Assembly (NCBI GenBank): GCA_945868845.1
Contig: CAMBMS010000006.1
Location: 1 to 64,000, forward strand
DNA: 64,000 nucleotides
Reading direction: 5' to 3'
Origin: Asaia bogorensis
GTDB taxonomy: Bacteria > Pseudomonadota > Alphaproteobacteria > Acetobacterales > Acetobacteraceae
Part shown: piece by piece, positions 63,472-64,000 of the stretch
How the letters are laid out: the number at the start of each line of letters is the position of its first letter
Position numbering within the stretch: the stretch's first letter is position 1
Notes under the pieces: generated by a model
Told to the model about the DNA's origin: nothing
Seen by the model: only the letters and a program-made list of their open reading frames with translations
Databases searched by the model: none
Translations under genes and position numbers: made by a program

Positions 63472-64000
63472 TACAGTTCCTGGCGCACGAATTTATTGGT
63501 CAACGTGCCGATTCCGGTGATGGAGATATCCACGACGTCGCCGTGCTTCAGGTTGGGCGAGGTGCCGTCCGTGCCCATCCACATCACGTCGCCCGGATAA
63601 ACGGTGAGATATTTCGTCATCGCCACTAGGAAGGTGACGACACCGAAGAGCATTTGGTTGGTGTGATAGCGCAGGCTTTCCTTGCCGTTCACATGTACGG
63701 TGGTGATGAGGCTGTCATCAAGAGAAAGATCGGTCTCGATCCACGGCCCCATTGGCTTGAACGTGTCGGCGTTCTTGCCGCGCCAGAAGGTACGGTCGTT
63801 GCGTTGCCAGGTGCGCTCCGAGACATCGTTACCGATCGTGTAGCCGAACACCACGTCCAGCGCGTTTGCCGGGGTCAGATGTTTCGCTTTCTTGCCGATG
63901 ACGACAACAAGTTCTCCTTCATAATGGATCAGCTCGCCGGCGTCTGCAGGGATCACCACGTTCTCGCCATGCGCGATCAGCGCGTTTTGAGCGCGATAGC
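63471..64000 (-). CDS. FAH-family hydrolase, 5' end beyond the window
   Basis: The visible 175 residues cover the catalytic part of a fumarylacetoacetate hydrolase-family protein: IPADAGELIHYEGELVVVIG (metal-site Glu-x-Glu), VFGYTIGNDVSERTWQRNDR, MGPWIETDLSLDDSLITTVH and VMWMGTDGTSPNLKHGDVVD. The frame stays open to base 64000 (RAQNALIAHGENVV), so the gene is partial only because of the window edge. It probably hydrolyses or decarboxylates a 2-oxo or lactone acid made or used by the coupled Ldh_2 enzyme. Confidence 0.88.
   Translation of the reverse strand, partial: YRAQNALIAHGENVVIPADAGELIHYEGELVVVIGKKAKHLTPANALDVVFGYTIGNDVSERTWQRNDRTFWRGKNADTFKPMGPWIETDLSLDDSLITTVHVNGKESLRYHTNQMLFGVVTFLVAMTKYLTVYPGDVMWMGTDGTSPNLKHGDVVDISITGIGTLTNKFVRQEL

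Noticed and set aside
1-64000. CRISPR array, prophage or integrative element
   Set aside because: I saw no evenly spaced repeats, phage structural genes, integrase or tRNA-flanking attachment repeats.

Overview
The window looks like a chromosomal segment of a high-GC alphaproteobacterium, most likely an Acetobacteraceae-type bacterium. The signs are the tRNA-Trp/secE/nusG order, a small SRP RNA beside dnaX-ybaB-recR, the trpB-trpA-accD-folC operon, an ALA-synthase type hemA, Coq7-type quinone hydroxylation, and a glycerate-kinase/pyruvate-kinase pair. I did not assign a genus. Nothing looks like an intact prophage, plasmid backbone or CRISPR array.

Layout. 1-11 kb is mostly housekeeping, largely on the minus strand: an IS6-type transposase remnant, nusG, secE, tRNA-Trp, xthA, recR, ybaB, dnaX, SRP RNA, gluQ, an esterase, an HNH protein, coq7, dsbB and otsB. 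11.6-16.4 kb is a minus-strand catabolic operon: a double-domain CaiB-type CoA transferase, a thiolase-like protein, a DUF35 protein and a carboxymuconolactone-decarboxylase-like protein. 17-29.7 kb holds a hydrolase, a phosphoesterase, kup, a TauD-type oxygenase, a FolM-like reductase with folB, an AT-rich gap with DnaA-box-like sites, trpB-trpA-accD-folC and arfB. 29.7-40.5 kb is accessory metabolism (enolase superfamily, crotonase, BaiN-type flavoprotein, LLM oxidoreductase, hydroxyacid dehydrogenase, SDR) plus copA/copZ. 40.5-48.9 kb has a deleted queC, moeB, a DsrE-like protein, an SH3 protein, a three-gene cobalt-type nitrile hydratase/thiocyanate hydrolase-like set, glycerate 2-kinase and pyruvate kinase. 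49-64 kb holds a beta-propeller lactonase-like protein, an AroQ-like protein without the usual catalytic Tyr, an MFS transporter, hemA, a CoA transferase, a low-GC glycosyltransferase/ABC exporter pair, and an Ldh_2 dehydrogenase overlapping a partial FAH-family gene.

Two genome-scale impressions stand out. First, broken genes are unusually common: at least a dozen recognisable remnants (FAH hydrolase, DUF1330, queC, MFS, FkbM methyltransferase, sulfotransferase-like, nucleotidyltransferase, CaiB tail, two IS6, one IS1380, one IS3). This suggests recent relaxed selection and IS activity, although some frameshifts sit in homopolymers and could be sequencing errors. Second, the top strand seems to alternate between G-rich and C-rich blocks whatever the coding strand. 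The changes fall in the decayed gaps near 17, 32 and 45-47 kb, as expected if segments had been inverted.

The best candidate for an interesting system is the split, three-subunit nitrile hydratase-like set at 43.7-44.9 kb. Second is the CoA-transferase/thiolase/DUF35 operon at 11.6-16.4 kb.
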